Assembly: GCA_030430205.1 (NCBI GenBank)
Contig: JAUIGE010000024.1
Coordinates: 45,381-109,380 of the forward strand
DNA from: Bacteroidia bacterium
GTDB taxonomy: Bacteria > Bacteroidota > Bacteroidia > J057
DNA: 64,000 bases
Direction of reading: 5' to 3'
Made by a program: the position numbers and the translations under genes. Below the pieces are notes generated by a model, which saw only the letters and a program-made list of their open reading frames with translations, searched no databases and was not told the DNA's origin. This document shows, in pieces, positions 6,976 to 15,716 of the stretch (position 1 is its first letter; every line of letters begins with the position of its first letter).

Positions 6976-8913
6976 ATGAAATACATCAAGCTTGCAGGCG
7001 CATGCCTCAACCAAACTGCACTCGATTTTGGTCACAATGAGCGAAATATCATCCAGACCATTGAACAGGCCAAAAAAGAACAAGTGGGCATCCTTTGCCT
7101 GCCCGAACTTGCCATCTGTGGCTATGGCTGTGAAGATATGTACTTCAGTGAGGCCGTGACAAGCCGTTGTCTGGCGGCCCTGGAAAATATCATCAGCCAT
7201 ACGCAGGGGATAGCCGTTTCGGTAGGATTGCCTTTGGTTTATGAAAACCGCCTGTACAATGCCTCAGCTATGATGCATGATGGCAAATTACTGGGTTTTG
7301 CTGCCAAGCAGGAGTTGGCAGGTGATGGCATCTATTATGAACCCCGCTGGTTCAAAACATGGCCCGAAAGCCAGGCGGTAGATTTTTTGTGGAAAGGAGA
7401 AAAATACCCCTTGGGCGACGTATTATTTGAGCTGGATGGCGTGCGCATCGGTTTTGAAATATGCGAAGACGCATGGAATGGCGTGCGCCCGGCGCAGCGG
7501 CATTATCGCCACAATGTGGACCTGATCCTCAATCCCAGCGCCTCCAACTTTGCCTTTGGCAAATCCAAAGTGCGCGAATTGCTTGTCACTGAAGCGTCCC
7601 GCTCCTACAATTGCACCTATCTCTACACCAACCTGCTGGGCAATGATTCGGGCCGCATCATCTATGATGGCGAAATCCTGATCGCTCAGGATGGCCAACT
7701 GCTGGCGCGCAACCAGCGCTTCAGCTTTGAGGATTTCCAAATCCTAACCGCAATTGTAGACCTGGACTTTGTCCACATTCGCCGCAAAAAATCCTTCAAC
7801 TTTGAGCCGGAAATGCCGCCTCACCTGATACGCGTAGAGGCAGAACTGGCAACAGATGGGCCCGAAAAAGGCAAAATTATTTTTCCGGCAGAAGATAAAG
7901 AGACGGAATTTTTACTTGCAGAAAGCCTGGCGCTTTTTGATTATATGCGCAAAAGCCGGAGTCGGGGCTTTGTGCTTTCGCTTTCAGGAGGAGCTGACTC
8001 CTCCTGCTGTGCTGTGCTGATAGCACAGGCGCTTGTCCGCGCCGAGCAAGCGCTCGGCAGAGAGCGCTTCCTCCAGAAGTTGAGCTACGCTCAACTCGAT
8101 CCCCAACAGCCCATCATGGCGCAGCTCTTCAGCTGCGTCTACCAGGCCACCGCCAATAGCGGTGAGGCTACCCTGGAGAGCGCGAGAGAGCTCGCGCTGG
8201 GCCTTGGCGCCACCTTCTTCAACTGGAATGTTGAAGGCCTGCATACGCAGTATAAAGCCCTGGCAGCATCTGCCATAGGACGTCCTCTCAGCTGGGAAAA
8301 AGACGATATTTCTTTGCAAAATATACAGGCACGGCTGCGCGCTCCCGGCATCTGGATGCTTGCCAACCTGAATAATGCCCTGCTCATCACCACGAGCAAC
8401 CGCTCAGAGGCGGCCGTAGGTTATGCCACCATGGATGGCGATACGGCCGGAGGACTCGCCCCTTTGGGCGGGATAGACAAGGAAAGCGTGATTTCCTGGC
8501 TGCAATGGGCGGAAAGCGCCCTACAGATTCCGGAGCTACGCTACGTCAATTCGCTTGCGCCTACGGCCGAGCTTCGGCCGGAAGCCTACGCACAGACAGA
8601 TGAATCCGACCTCATGCCCTACCCCATACTCGAATGCATCGAGGAGCAGGCCATAGGCGCTTATAAATCGCCTGTGGAAGTATTTCATAGCCTGCGTGGC
8701 ATGGTCGCTGACGATTTGCTGAAACGCTACATCAAAAAGTTTTTCCAGCTATGGAGCCGCAATCAGTGGAAACGGGAGCGCTATGCACCCTCTTTTCACC
8801 TGGATGACAAAAACCTGGACCCCAAGACCTGGTGCCGTTTTCCAATATTGAATGGAGGTTTTTGGGAAGGATTACAAGAATTGGAGGCTTTGGTTACTGA
8901 AGCAAATCCTTGA
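6976..8913 (+). CDS. nadE: Glutamine-dependent NAD+ synthase
   Basis: Last step of NAD synthesis: deamido-NAD + glutamine + ATP. I choose the Met at 6976 (MKYIKLAGACLNQT), since the family N-terminus matches from there; a Met 13 codons upstream is also in frame. 645 residues. The N-terminal nitrilase-type glutaminase has the catalytic set in LPELAICGYG (Glu), the AAKQELAGDG region (Lys) and FEICEDAW (Cys). The synthetase domain begins with LSLSGGADSSC, the SGGxDS ATP loop, and has TSNRSEAAVGYATMDGD. The DNA for the synthetase domain carries a dense set of perfect hairpins (7986-8198 and 8564-8580). It overlaps the convergent TlpA-like gene by 20 bp. Confidence 0.95.
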   Translation: MKYIKLAGACLNQTALDFGHNERNIIQTIEQAKKEQVGILCLPELAICGYGCEDMYFSEAVTSRCLAALENIISHTQGIAVSVGLPLVYENRLYNASAMMHDGKLLGFAAKQELAGDGIYYEPRWFKTWPESQAVDFLWKGEKYPLGDVLFELDGVRIGFEICEDAWNGVRPAQRHYRHNVDLILNPSASNFAFGKSKVRELLVTEASRSYNCTYLYTNLLGNDSGRIIYDGEILIAQDGQLLARNQRFSFEDFQILTAIVDLDFVHIRRKKSFNFEPEMPPHLIRVEAELATDGPEKGKIIFPAEDKETEFLLAESLALFDYMRKSRSRGFVLSLSGGADSSCCAVLIAQALVRAEQALGRERFLQKLSYAQLDPQQPIMAQLFSCVYQATANSGEATLESARELALGLGATFFNWNVEGLHTQYKALAASAIGRPLSWEKDDISLQNIQARLRAPGIWMLANLNNALLITTSNRSEAAVGYATMDGDTAGGLAPLGGIDKESVISWLQWAESALQIPELRYVNSLAPTAELRPEAYAQTDESDLMPYPILECIEEQAIGAYKSPVEVFHSLRGMVADDLLKRYIKKFFQLWSRNQWKRERYAPSFHLDDKNLDPKTWCRFPILNGGFWEGLQELEALVTEANP

Positions 8914-9442
8914 TTTTCTGGATGCTGGCGGGCTTGTCCCAATGACCTGATCCGGTTTTAGAAAGGAGAATTTCTCCTTTTGCATTGAGCAGGTAGAAGC
9001 TGGGCAGGCCTTTGAGGCCTATTTCAAAGAAAGCCTTTGGCGACCGGAAGAATGCGATATGCTGCTGGTAGCTGCTGTAGTAGCCCTGGATAATTTTAGG
9101 GTTTTCGTCAGAAAGGGCGATGCAACCACAGCCTGCGGCTTTCAGCTCTTTGCAGGCTGTATACAGCCTGGGCAGGTCTTTGGAGCTGCGTTTGTGCCAG
9201 GAGGCCCAAAAGTAGACCAGGCGATAGCCTGAAGCCACCTCGCTAAAAGCGAGGGTATCGCCTTGCATGCTGACAACTTCCAGTGGCTGGAAGTTGATCG
9301 GCGGCGCAGCCGTGGACCAGCTAAGCAAGCTTTTTCCAGCAAAAAACATCAGGAATACTCCCAGCACAAAGCCCGTCGCAAATTGTGCTCCTTTGATTGC
9401 TTCTACATATTTTCGGATCCGTCCTATGCGTTTTTCTGTCAT
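8894..9442 (-). CDS. TlpA/thioredoxin-like membrane-anchored protein lacking CxxC
   Basis: 182 residues. A basic N-terminus is followed by one membrane helix (residues ~22-42, GFVLGVFLMFFAG), which would place the thioredoxin-like domain in the periplasm. The domain has LVYFWASWHKRSSKDLP where TlpA/ResA proteins have WASWCxxC: both active-site Cys are replaced (H and S). The cis-Pro region (GLPSFYLLNAKGEI) is kept. It therefore looks redox-inactive, perhaps a binding or scaffold role. The only other Cys pair (GCGC, mid-domain) is not at the active site. It follows the 31-residue peptide at 9447-9542 by 4 bp. Confidence 0.75.
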   Translation of the reverse strand: MTEKRIGRIRKYVEAIKGAQFATGFVLGVFLMFFAGKSLLSWSTAAPPINFQPLEVVSMQGDTLAFSEVASGYRLVYFWASWHKRSSKDLPRLYTACKELKAAGCGCIALSDENPKIIQGYYSSYQQHIAFFRSPKAFFEIGLKGLPSFYLLNAKGEILLSKTGSGHWDKPASIQKIKDLLQ

Positions 9443-9446
9443 TTTC

Positions 9447-9542
9447 TTATGATAAAATCGTCCAGAAAACCAGCAGGACCAGGCCCACGATCAGGCCCGT
9501 AATGAGGCCAATCCAGAAGCGTATGTCGATTCGGTTTTTCAT
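9447..9542 (-). CDS. 31-residue single-helix membrane peptide
   Basis: Short ORF: MKNRIDIRFW, then a hydrophobic helix of about 20 residues (IGLITGLIVGLVLLVFWTIL) ending in Ser and TAA. Basic residues precede the helix, predicting the N-terminus inside. Its stop is 4 bp from the TlpA-like start, so the two are very likely co-transcribed and translationally coupled. Gly spacing (GLITGLIVG) suggests helix packing, possibly with the TlpA-like protein's own membrane helix. It is not a known family to me; support is composition, start, stop and spacing. Confidence 0.6.
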   Translation of the reverse strand: MKNRIDIRFWIGLITGLIVGLVLLVFWTILS

Positions 9543-9563
9543 TGGGGGCGAAGGTACGAAATT

Positions 9564-9653
9564 GAGAGGCGAGAAGCGAGTGGCGGGAAGCGAGAGGCGG
9601 GAAGCGGGAGGCGAGAGCAGGGAAGCGGGAGGCGAGAGCAGGGAGGCATTGCG
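9564..9653 (+). repeat. Purine-rich GGCGGGAAGC tract, family B copy 1
   Basis: Direct repeats of GGGAAGCGGGAGGCGAGAGCA, 21 bp, at 9599-9619 and 9620-9640, with degenerate units on both sides. The plus strand is almost all G and A with isolated C and T. Related tracts are at 44628-44684 and 55823-55866. Confidence 0.85.
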
Positions 9654-9850
9654 AATGCTTGGTTGCAGGTCGGCATTTGGAAATGCCTCCCATCATTGGG
9701 ATTATGCACGCGAGCGTGCGTTGTCAAACTGTTCCTGGCTCCAGGCATGTGCCTGGATGTGCTTGGAAAATCCGCCGCAAGGCGAAAACCTAGATGGTGG
9801 GAGGCATTTCCGAATGCCGACCTATACCTAAGCATTTCCAAATGCCGACC
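9652..9850. repeat. Palindromic GGCATTT element with 30-bp terminal inverted repeats, family E
   Basis: 9667-9696 and 9794-9823 are inverted copies of about 30 bp with two mismatches, each containing a GGCATT-GG-AAATGCC type palindrome. They enclose ~97 bp with further small hairpins (GCACGC/GCGTGC at 9706-9719, CCAGGCA/TGCCTGG at 9741-9756). Degenerate extra copies lie at 9652-9660 and 9830-9850. No ORF in it is credible. It fills the spacer between the membrane peptide and the lamin-tail gene. A related pair of palindromes is at 53338-53389. Confidence 0.8.
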
Positions 9851-9905
9851 AATAACATTACCTTAGAAACGTGTTTTTTATGAACCTTCCATCCAAAAAT
9901 CCACC

Positions 9906-12900
9906 ATGGCTTTTCCGCGCATTTCTTTCCTCCTGATTTTCCTCTTTAGCAGCTTTATCCTTCAGGCTCAGCTGAACGACACATTCAGCGACGGCGACTT
10001 CAGCGCCAACCCCGCCTGGGTAGGCGAGACCAGCCTTTTCACTGTCAATGCAGCCCTGGAGCTGCAAAGCAATGGTATCCCGGGCACCGATCATATCTAT
10101 CTGAGCACGGCAAATAGCCGCATGGACAATGCCGAATGGCGCATCTATACGCGCTTTCTCAATGCGCCCAGCAACAGCAATTTTATCAAAATTTACCTCA
10201 CTGCCAGCCGCCCGGAGCTCGATAGCGCGCAGCAGGGATACTTTCTGCGCATAGGCGAAACCGGCAGCGCTGACGGCATTGACCTCTACCGACAGGATTC
10301 ACTGACCGAGGTTCTGCTCATTGACGGTCCTGCTGCTACGGTCACAAATGGCTGGGATATGCTCATCAAGGTGAACCGCGATGCAGCCGGCAATTGGGAG
10401 ATAGCTGCTGATTTTGGCAATACGGGCAATTTTCAGCAGCAGGGGCAGATTTTGGACAATACCTATAGCAGCACCAGCCATTTTGGCTTTTGGATAGCGC
10501 ATACTTCGACGCGCAATGATCAATTTTTCTTTGATGATGTGTATATCGGCCCGCCTATTGTTGATACGGTGGCACCGGTGTTAAGCGAAGTGAAAGTACT
10601 TTCAGAGACGGAATTGGAAGTCACTTTTTCCGAAGTAGTGGAAAAAAGCAGTTCGGAAAACGAAGGAAACTATGAAGTCATGCCTTCCATCGGCAATCCT
10701 GCTTCAGCCCTTCGCTCCGCTACAGATTCCAGCAAAGTGCTGTTGACTTTTGCTTCCAGCTTTCAGCGAGGCACCAACTACAGCCTGATCGTATCGGGCA
10801 TTGCGGACAGGAATGGCAACATTTCCAATGAAGATACCGCCACTTTTGTGTTCAATCAACCTGAAGCTGCCGCTTTCGAAGATGTCATCATCAATGAAAT
10901 TTTTCCCGATCCCACCCCTTCCGTGGACCTTCCTGAAACCGAGTTTCTGGAGATTTACAATCGCTCCACCAAGCTTCTCGACCTGGAAGATTGGGTGATC
11001 ACCAATGGCACCACCCAGGGCAAATTGCCTTCTTTTTTGCTCCAGCCTGGAAACTATGTGATCCTGGCGCCCAGTATTTCCGCAAGTGAATTTGACAAAT
11101 ACGGTGATGTCATCAGCCCGAATTCCTGGCCGGCTTTGGTGAATGGCGGGGACAATCTCGGTTTGCGCAGCAAGACGGCTTTGCTTATCGATAGCGTTGA
11201 TTATTCAATCAGTTGGTATCAGGATGAAAGCAAAAAGGATGGCGGATATTCTTTGGAAAGAATCAATCCCGCTAGCAATAATTGCCCCGCCATCACGAAT
11301 TGGCGGGCTTCGGAGGATGCTTCCGGCGGTACGCCGGGTGGACGAAATAGCATTTTTTCTACAGCGACAGACCAAACGCCTCCCGCTTCCATCAGTCTCC
11401 AATTGATTGCACCCGACAGTTTATTGCTTTGCTTCAATGAAAGCATGGACCCCAATCTGTTGAATGATCCGGCCAATTATTTTCTGGAGGAGGAAGGAAC
11501 ACCGACAAGGGTTTTTCCGCTGGCTCCTGACTTTCGCTGTGTGAAACTCTATTTCAATGACCCCATACCGCCGGGCAGACTATACAATTTTGACGTTCAA
11601 CATGTGGCTGATTGTGCAGGAAATTTGATTTCCGGCAAACTCACAGCCCAACTCATCATCGGCCGTCCGGCCGCTGCCTTCGAAGTCGTCATCAATGAAT
11701 TGATGCCCGACCCCTCCCCTAGCGTTGGCTTACCCAACGCTGAATATGTCGAAATCCACAACCGCACCAACGAAGTCCTCGCAATAGACAAATGGGGTAT
11801 TCAAAGCGGAACGAGTGTCTCGCGCTGGGGCAATATATCGCTGGATGCCGGAGAGCATGTGATTGTTTGTTCTCGTGGCGACAGCGCCGACTTTGCGGCT
11901 TTTGGGCGCGTGATCGCCATTTCTCTGCCCAGCCTGACCAATTCATTGGATGATGTTTTGCTGGTAAATGCAGCAGGAGCAGTGATGGACTATGTCTATT
12001 ATACCATCGCCTGGTATCAGGATGAAGTCCGCGCCGAAGGCGGCTACAGCCTGGAGCGCATCAATCCGAATTTTTTGGATTGCAACAGTCCAGGAAACTG
12101 GAAGGCCTCGCGGGATGCTTCCGGCGGCACGCCGGGCAGGCAGAATAGCTGGTATGATCCGACGGCATCGGATAAGCAGCTCCCTCAGCTCACGGACTTA
12201 TTTGTCCCTGACGATCAGAGTATTATCCTTGTTTTTGACAAACAAATGGACGCGGATCAGATGGCGGAAACCGCCATATACAGCATCAGCCCGGGCATCG
12301 GCCAGCCGACGCTGGCCTTTCCCAATGCGCCGCTGTATCGCAGCGTGGAATTGCTTTTGCCGATGCCGCTTGATTCTCAGGCGGTGTATAGCCTTCGCAT
12401 CGAAGGCGCGCGGGATTGCGCGGGCAATGAGGCCTCCATGCAAGGCCGTTTCGGCATTCCGCAAAGCGCGGAAGCGGGTGACATCCTGCTCAATGAAATT
12501 TTGTTCAATACCTATACTGGCGGAAAAGATTTCGTCGAAATCTATAATCCTTCCGACAAAATCATCAACTTATCCGAGCTGCGCATAGGGCGCGTTTTCC
12601 CAGGGACGGACTCCATCTTCAGCGATGTCGCGCTGGCCCTGGGCAACCGCTTTATCCTTCCCGGACAATACCTCTGCCTGACAGAAGATCCGCAGCTTCA
12701 GCGAAATACCTATATGCCTCCCGACAGCGCCAATTTCCTGGCTATCAATGGTTTTCCCAGCTATCCGGATGCTGAAGGCGAATGCGTTATCTTCCGCCAG
12801 GATGGCCTGATGCTCGATCGCTTTGCTTATAAAGACGAGTACCATTTTCCCACTTTGGTGGATGAGGATGGCGTCTCTCTGGAGCGCATCGCGCTCAATC

Positions 12901-13328
12901 GTCCCAGCCAGGACCCTGGCAACTGGCACTCTGCCAGCAGCTCGGTAGGCTTCGCCTCTCCCGGCTACCCCAACTCCCAGGCGGAGGACTTATCGCCTCA
13001 GCCGGGCGCGGTCACGCTGGAGCGGCAGACGCTCTCGCCGGATGGCGATGGCTTTGAGGATGTCTTGCCCATCCACTACGACTTTGACTTTGCCGGCGGC
13101 AATGCGCGCGTGAGCATCATGGATGCCCAGGGCCGCCTCATTCGCAGCCTTCAGCAAAATACTTTGCTGGGAACCGAGCCGGGCACCCTCTTCTGGGACG
13201 GCAGAGATGATGACAATACCCGCGCCGATGTAGGCGTCTATGCCGTAGTTTTTGAAGTGAGCCGCCAGGATACGGGCGAAAGGCTTGTGTACAAGCTTGC
13301 TTGTGTGGTGGCGAAGCGGCTGAATTGA
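9906..13328 (+). CDS. Large secreted lamin-tail-domain protein
   Basis: 1140 residues. Signal peptide to LQAQ (residue 22); a concanavalin-like domain (~25-215); then three rounds of Ig-like (SbsA type) plus lamin-tail domain. The lamin-tail starts are visible as VIINEIFPDPTPS (~324), VVINELMPDPSPS (~591) and ILLNEILFNTYTGGKDF (~857). The first two rounds are close duplicates, down to the YSLERINP...NW(R/K)AS(E/R)DASGGTPG ending. The C-terminus (from SPDGDGFEDV, ~1043) is a FlgD-Ig-like domain (RLIRSLQ, FWDGRDDDN, GVYAVVFEV), common on T9SS cargo. Probably a surface or secreted adhesion protein. Lamin-tail domains in bacteria are often paired with nucleases, but no nuclease motif is seen here. 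Confidence 0.8.
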   Translation: MAFPRISFLLIFLFSSFILQAQLNDTFSDGDFSANPAWVGETSLFTVNAALELQSNGIPGTDHIYLSTANSRMDNAEWRIYTRFLNAPSNSNFIKIYLTASRPELDSAQQGYFLRIGETGSADGIDLYRQDSLTEVLLIDGPAATVTNGWDMLIKVNRDAAGNWEIAADFGNTGNFQQQGQILDNTYSSTSHFGFWIAHTSTRNDQFFFDDVYIGPPIVDTVAPVLSEVKVLSETELEVTFSEVVEKSSSENEGNYEVMPSIGNPASALRSATDSSKVLLTFASSFQRGTNYSLIVSGIADRNGNISNEDTATFVFNQPEAAAFEDVIINEIFPDPTPSVDLPETEFLEIYNRSTKLLDLEDWVITNGTTQGKLPSFLLQPGNYVILAPSISASEFDKYGDVISPNSWPALVNGGDNLGLRSKTALLIDSVDYSISWYQDESKKDGGYSLERINPASNNCPAITNWRASEDASGGTPGGRNSIFSTATDQTPPASISLQLIAPDSLLLCFNESMDPNLLNDPANYFLEEEGTPTRVFPLAPDFRCVKLYFNDPIPPGRLYNFDVQHVADCAGNLISGKLTAQLIIGRPAAAFEVVINELMPDPSPSVGLPNAEYVEIHNRTNEVLAIDKWGIQSGTSVSRWGNISLDAGEHVIVCSRGDSADFAAFGRVIAISLPSLTNSLDDVLLVNAAGAVMDYVYYTIAWYQDEVRAEGGYSLERINPNFLDCNSPGNWKASRDASGGTPGRQNSWYDPTASDKQLPQLTDLFVPDDQSIILVFDKQMDADQMAETAIYSISPGIGQPTLAFPNAPLYRSVELLLPMPLDSQAVYSLRIEGARDCAGNEASMQGRFGIPQSAEAGDILLNEILFNTYTGGKDFVEIYNPSDKIINLSELRIGRVFPGTDSIFSDVALALGNRFILPGQYLCLTEDPQLQRNTYMPPDSANFLAINGFPSYPDAEGECVIFRQDGLMLDRFAYKDEYHFPTLVDEDGVSLERIALNRPSQDPGNWHSASSSVGFASPGYPNSQAEDLSPQPGAVTLERQTLSPDGDGFEDVLPIHYDFDFAGGNARVSIMDAQGRLIRSLQQNTLLGTEPGTLFWDGRDDDNTRADVGVYAVVFEVSRQDTGERLVYKLACVVAKRLN

Positions 13329-13362
13329 GGAAAATTTCGTAAATTGAGTAAAAGTATTTGAC

Positions 13363-13569
13363 ATGACAGATCGATCTATTTTATATCAAATTGAGTTATT
13401 GCCAGAAAACCTAAAACAGGAAGTCATGGATTTTGTAGGTTATTTAATGGCAAAATATAAACTGGAAAAAAAACCTCATTCGGGGCCTGTTTTTGGCAGC
13501 GCTAAAGGAAAATATGTCCTTTCGGATGATTTTGATGCACCATTAGATGACTTCAAAGAATATATGTAA
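13363..13569 (+). CDS. DUF2281-type antitoxin
   Basis: 68 residues. The N-terminal helical part ILYQIELLPENLKQEVMDFVGYL is typical of DUF2281 antitoxins paired with PIN toxins, and the acidic C-terminal tail (LSDDFDAPLDDFKEYM) is the likely toxin-neutralising part. The TAA stop overlaps the toxin ATG (TAATG), so the two are coupled. The pair is AT-richer than the flanking genes, which suggests recent acquisition. It would bind its own promoter, but no operator could be picked out in the 34-bp spacer. Confidence 0.8.
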   Translation: MTDRSILYQIELLPENLKQEVMDFVGYLMAKYKLEKKPHSGPVFGSAKGKYVLSDDFDAPLDDFKEYM

Positions 13570-13964
13570 TGAATATTCTTTGGGATACGCATACCTTCCT
13601 CTGGTTTATTTCAGGACATAAAGACCTGAGTAAAGTAGCAAAGGTAGAAGCATCGGATCCACAGAAGGTCCATTTTCTTAGTATTGCCTCTCTATGGGAA
13701 GTTTCTATAAAAACTGCTATTGGAAAACTTGAAATCAATGGCCCCTATGCGTCAGTTATTGATGATGTATTAAAAAACCAAATTCAAATTTTACCAATTT
13801 CTTTTGAACATACTGTCATCCAAAATAAGTTGCCTTTTCATGAACGTGATCCTTTTGATAGGATTATTGCATCTCAATGCATTGCAGAAAATATGAATCT
13901 TATAAGCAAAGATGATATTTTTGATAAATACTTCGAAAATTCATCAGTCAAAAGAATCTGGTAA
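13569..13964 (+). CDS. PIN-domain ribonuclease toxin, VapC-like
   Basis: 131 residues, a complete PIN domain. The acidic active-site residues are visible: D6 (LWDTHTFLW), E44 (SLWEVSIK), D94/D97 (RDPFDRIIASQ) and D115/D116 (SKDDIFD). PIN toxins of type II systems cut specific RNAs and stop growth when the antitoxin is lost. It overlaps the antitoxin stop by one base. Downstream, dinB starts 7 bp after its stop codon, so read-through into dinB is possible. Confidence 0.88.
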   Translation: MNILWDTHTFLWFISGHKDLSKVAKVEASDPQKVHFLSIASLWEVSIKTAIGKLEINGPYASVIDDVLKNQIQILPISFEHTVIQNKLPFHERDPFDRIIASQCIAENMNLISKDDIFDKYFENSSVKRIW

Positions 13965-13971
13965 AAAATAT

Positions 13972-14529
13972 ATGACCACTCCCCAAATCCAATCCTTCCA
14001 ATCCCAGATCGCCTCCCAAACGGAGGCTTTCATCCAGGCCTTCGGTGCGCTCACGCCCGAGCAGCTCAACTGGAAACCCAAAGCCAATGACTGGTCCGTT
14101 GGACAAGTGATCGATCACATCATTGTGGTGAATACAAGCTACTTCCACATTCCGGAGCAGATCCGGGCGGGCACCTACAAATATCCCTTTGTGGCGAAAT
14201 TGGGCTTTTTCCCCAAAATGATGGGCAATATGATCTACAAATCCGTCCTGCCGGAAACCAAGCGCAAACAAGCGACTTTGAATATCTGGGAGCCCGCACA
14301 AAGCGATATATCGCCGGATATTCTCCAGCAATTTGAGGTACATCAGCATGAATTTTCGCAATTTATCGCCGACAACCAGGACTTTGTGGAAAAGGGAACT
14401 CTCGTTTGTTCACCTGCCAATAAGCTGATTGTTTATAGCTGGGAAAGGGCTTTTGAGATTATGCTGGCGCATGAGGAGCGGCATTTTCAGCAGGCGATGG
14501 TTGTGATGGAGGCTGGGGGCAAGAATTGA
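13972..14529 (+). CDS. DinB/YfiT-family protein
   Basis: 185-residue four-helix-bundle protein of the DinB superfamily, metal-dependent thiol transferases or hydrolases. Start at 13972 (MTTPQIQSFQSQIA); a longer in-frame start would overlap vapC. The metal-binding His residues fit the family: His in VGQVIDHIIVVN and the HxxxH pair in LAHEERHFQQ near the C-terminus. LTPEQLNWKPKANDWSVGQV is the usual N-terminal helix signature. The TGA stop is supplied by the left end of the inverted-terminus element at 14526-14651. Confidence 0.88.
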   Translation: MTTPQIQSFQSQIASQTEAFIQAFGALTPEQLNWKPKANDWSVGQVIDHIIVVNTSYFHIPEQIRAGTYKYPFVAKLGFFPKMMGNMIYKSVLPETKRKQATLNIWEPAQSDISPDILQQFEVHQHEFSQFIADNQDFVEKGTLVCSPANKLIVYSWERAFEIMLAHEERHFQQAMVVMEAGGKN

Positions 14530-14651
14530 CGCTGATCTTCACTGATTCTTATGATAAAATTATGTTGGGTGCCTTTCAAAAGAACCTGATTATGTTCGAT
14601 ACTGTCTTTAAACATAAAAAATCATAACGATCTGCGTAAACCTGCGTCAAA
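14526..14651. repeat. GACGCTGAT inverted-terminus element, family D copy 1
   Basis: About 126 bp. The left end (TTGACGCTGATCTTCACTGA then TTCTTATGAT) and the reverse complement of the right end (TTGACGCAGGTTTACGCAGA then TCGTTATGAT) match over about 38 positions with a few differences, so it has MITE-like terminal inverted repeats. It has no ORF. It provides the dinB stop codon and ends 4 bp before the end of mcrC. A second copy lies at 44109-44197. Confidence 0.75.
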
Positions 14652-14655
14652 ATCT

Positions 14656-15684
14656 TCAAATCAACCCCAACAAATCCCGCTCAATCCCCCGCCAATCCTG
14701 CATCAAATTGATGCAACAAACCCGCATCAGATGGCCTTCCATCCGGAAGTCATAACTCGCAGAGGGCCCCGCTGTAGGATACAGCAAAATCCCCTCTGCC
14801 TGCGCGCTGAGCGCATCTTTTGTTTCCACATTTTTGAGGTAGGCAAAAAGCTGGTAGAGATGCGGCGGGCGAAATTTCTTCCCGCCAAAGCGGTTGCTGG
14901 CCATGGCTTCAGGGTAAAATTTCGCATCTATGATGATCTTCTTGTCGGCTGAAATCAGGGAGACATCCGTCTCCATACGCGGCAGCAGCTGCTCCGCAGC
15001 CTCATCCGCAGGCTCCGCCTGCCAGCGGATATGCTCGCGTCCTACGCGAAAAGCTGCCGCCTCATGGCGGTAGAAGTTTCGAATAAATGATTCGAATAAA
15101 ACCGCCATCCTGGCGGGCTCCTGCTGGAAATCCTGAAAACGGTAGATACCGTTTTCCCGTGTCGGAAGCAGGCTGTCATGCAGCAATTCGCTGACATGCA
15201 TCAGAAGCGCATAAGGCGCGCGAAGGCCTTGTTGCCGAGCCTGCTCAAATAGCTTTTTTTCCAAAAAAAGCTCCTGCACCGGCGGAAAATGCCGCAGCAA
15301 TTGCTGGCTTTCCTGTTTCAGCTTTTCAGGCAATTCCTGAATCTGAGGTAGCTTTTTTAAGCTGGAGAAGAGGATTTGATTGAGCAGCACATCCTGGCTG
15401 AGCTCGTCATAACGACAGATCATGCGCTGGCGCTGTGGCAGGCGTTTTTGCTGGCTTTGAAAAAGTTGTATTCTGCCGCGAAGGCTGGCCAGTTCTGCCT
15501 CCTCCTCCTGGTATTGCTGCAAAAGGCCTTGTTTGAGCAGCTTTCGGCTGTGGCTGAGCAGGATTTGCGCAAGTAACCCCAGCAAAGGTGCATCCGGGAC
15601 GGCATCTACCCATCGCTCATCCAGCGCCTCCAGCCTGTCCCAGGCGTAGCAGAGTAGGTAGTATATGTTTTGAATGGGAATCAT
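14656..15684 (-). CDS. mcrC: McrC-like restriction nuclease subunit
   Basis: 342 residues. McrC is the nuclease and GTPase-activating partner of McrB and cuts modified-cytosine DNA. The N-terminus (MIPIQNIYYLLCYAWDRLEA) is the McrC signature. The C-terminal PD-(D/E)XK nuclease core is visible as ETDVSLISADKKIIIDAKFY (D near residue 239, DAK near 252). It lies downstream of mcrB with a 15-bp gap, as one operon. Its 3' side abuts repeat family D. Length is normal for the family and no lesion is seen. Confidence 0.93.
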   Translation of the reverse strand: MIPIQNIYYLLCYAWDRLEALDERWVDAVPDAPLLGLLAQILLSHSRKLLKQGLLQQYQEEEAELASLRGRIQLFQSQQKRLPQRQRMICRYDELSQDVLLNQILFSSLKKLPQIQELPEKLKQESQQLLRHFPPVQELFLEKKLFEQARQQGLRAPYALLMHVSELLHDSLLPTRENGIYRFQDFQQEPARMAVLFESFIRNFYRHEAAAFRVGREHIRWQAEPADEAAEQLLPRMETDVSLISADKKIIIDAKFYPEAMASNRFGGKKFRPPHLYQLFAYLKNVETKDALSAQAEGILLYPTAGPSASYDFRMEGHLMRVCCINLMQDWRGIERDLLGLI

Positions 15685-15716
15685 AGTAGATGTGCTAATT
15701 TACTCATCTGCTAATC
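15685..15716 (-). repeat. TTTGCTAAT-type repeat, family C (end of mcrB)
   Basis: On the minus strand GGATTAGCAGATGAGTAAAT and ATTAGCACATC: the last codons (GLADE) and the TAA stop of mcrB fall in it, and it fills the whole mcrB-mcrC spacer. Confidence 0.6.

Noticed and set aside
6898..7200. 101-residue N-terminal extension of the kdsB frame
   Set aside because: It runs antisense through the start of nadE, and the family N-terminus begins at the internal Met (6897).
9439..9866. Several overlapping ORFs of 65-144 codons
   Set aside because: All are built from the purine tract and GGCATTT palindromes; only the 31-codon ORF at 9447-9542 has a protein-like sequence.
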